7,937 nt of DNA from assembly GCA_003509235.1 (NCBI GenBank), contig DONH01000048.1:1-7937 (forward strand), in the 5' to 3' direction. Below are positions 7,584-7,937 of this stretch, one piece after another. The DNA comes from Planctomycetaceae bacterium. GTDB lineage: Bacteria > Planctomycetota > Planctomycetia > Pirellulales > UBA1268. The notes beneath the pieces were generated by a model. It searched no databases. It was not told the DNA's origin and worked only from the letters and a program-made list of their open reading frames with translations. Made by a program: the position numbers and the translations under genes. Within the stretch, counting starts at the first letter, position 1. Each line of letters starts with the position of its first letter.

Positions 7584-7937
7584 CTAAGCAGCCACCATCA
7601 CTCCGGGCGACATAGTGGCAGAGATAGCAACTGTTTTTATGTACTGCCCTCGAATTGCATTCGGCTGCATGCTTCGGATCTGCTCAAGAAATGCATGAAT
7701 GTTGTCAATAAGTTTATCATTCTCAAAACTCGCTTTTCCAACCGCGGCATGAATAATACCAGTGGGATCATTGCGAAATTCGACTTTGCCAGCCTTATAC
7801 TCTTTGACAGTTTTGGAAATATCAGCCGTGACAGTTCCAGCACGTGGGCTTGGCATTAATCCTCGTGGGCCCAAAACCTTTCCAAGAGGGCCAACAAGGC
7901 CCATCATGTCTGGTGCTGCAATGCACACATCAAAATC
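7584..7937 (-). CDS. rplA: 50S ribosomal protein L1, C-terminal part, cut by window edge
   Basis: L1 forms the mobile L1 stalk of the large subunit, interacts with deacylated tRNA at the exit side, and in many bacteria represses its own operon. The frame is open from the right edge (base 7937) to TAG at 7586-7584, giving 117 residues, about half of a typical L1 of around 230. The N-terminal half lies outside the window. The family signature is visible as [22 protein letters not shown], followed by [21 protein letters not shown] and the typical end [12 protein letters not shown]. The frame begins [13 protein letters not shown], aligning with the DVVIASPD region of E. coli L1. The GTG at 7928 is an internal valine and not the start. 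No internal stop; followed by rplJ on the same strand. Confidence 0.96.
   Translation of the reverse strand, partial: DFDVCIAAPDMMGLVGPLGKVLGPRGLMPSPRAGTVTADISKTVKEYKAGKVEFRNDPTGIIHAAVGKASFENDKLIDNIHAFLEQIRSMQPNAIRGQYIKTVAISATMSPGVMVAA

Noticed and set aside
1..7937. A novel or mobile system (defence island, CRISPR, insertion sequence)
   Set aside because: All five frames are essential ribosomal or RNA polymerase genes in classic order; no transposase, regular repeat array, tRNA or target-site duplication was seen.

Overview
The window is a slice of the conserved ribosomal-protein/RNA-polymerase locus of a bacterium, read entirely from the minus strand. In transcription order it holds the C-terminal half of rplA (ribosomal protein L1, cut by the right edge), rplJ (L10), rplL (L7/L12), rpoB (RNA polymerase beta) and the first 716 codons of rpoC (beta', cut by the left edge). 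The base composition is moderate, with no strong bias by eye. Several features suggest a member of the PVC group, most likely Planctomycetes: the RpoB N-terminus with its HFGS...PNLTEIQ start, the RpoC wording around the lid ([13 protein letters not shown]) and VLASSNRP, and the longer L12 N-terminus ([15 protein letters not shown]). That placement rests on recognition from memory and was not searched.

Layout, right to left: rplA (7937-7584), a 67-nt AT-rich gap, rplJ (7516-6968), a 254-nt gap with several inverted repeats, rplL (6713-6285), a 281/287-nt gap with a promoter-like sequence and a run of stem-loops, rpoB (5997-2254), a 105-nt gap with one long imperfect hairpin and a hairpin over the rpoC ribosome binding site, and rpoC (2148 to the left edge). 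All five genes are intact in frame over the part visible, with catalytic and metal-binding residues present. The plus strand carries only shadow ORFs, and no gap exceeds 300 bases.

The products work together: L1 is the 50S L1-stalk protein, L10 anchors L12 dimers as the ribosomal stalk, and beta plus beta' form the RNA polymerase catalytic core. The gene order is the classic bacterial one. What deserves a second look is the non-coding spacing. The gap before rplJ, where an L10-responsive leader normally sits, is too short for one, while the rplJ-rplL and rplL-rpoB gaps are long and contain paired elements. The best of these is a bulged stem-loop at 6068-6111 in the rpoB leader. I see no mobile element, CRISPR array, tRNA, defence system or other unfamiliar gene system, and I do not claim one.
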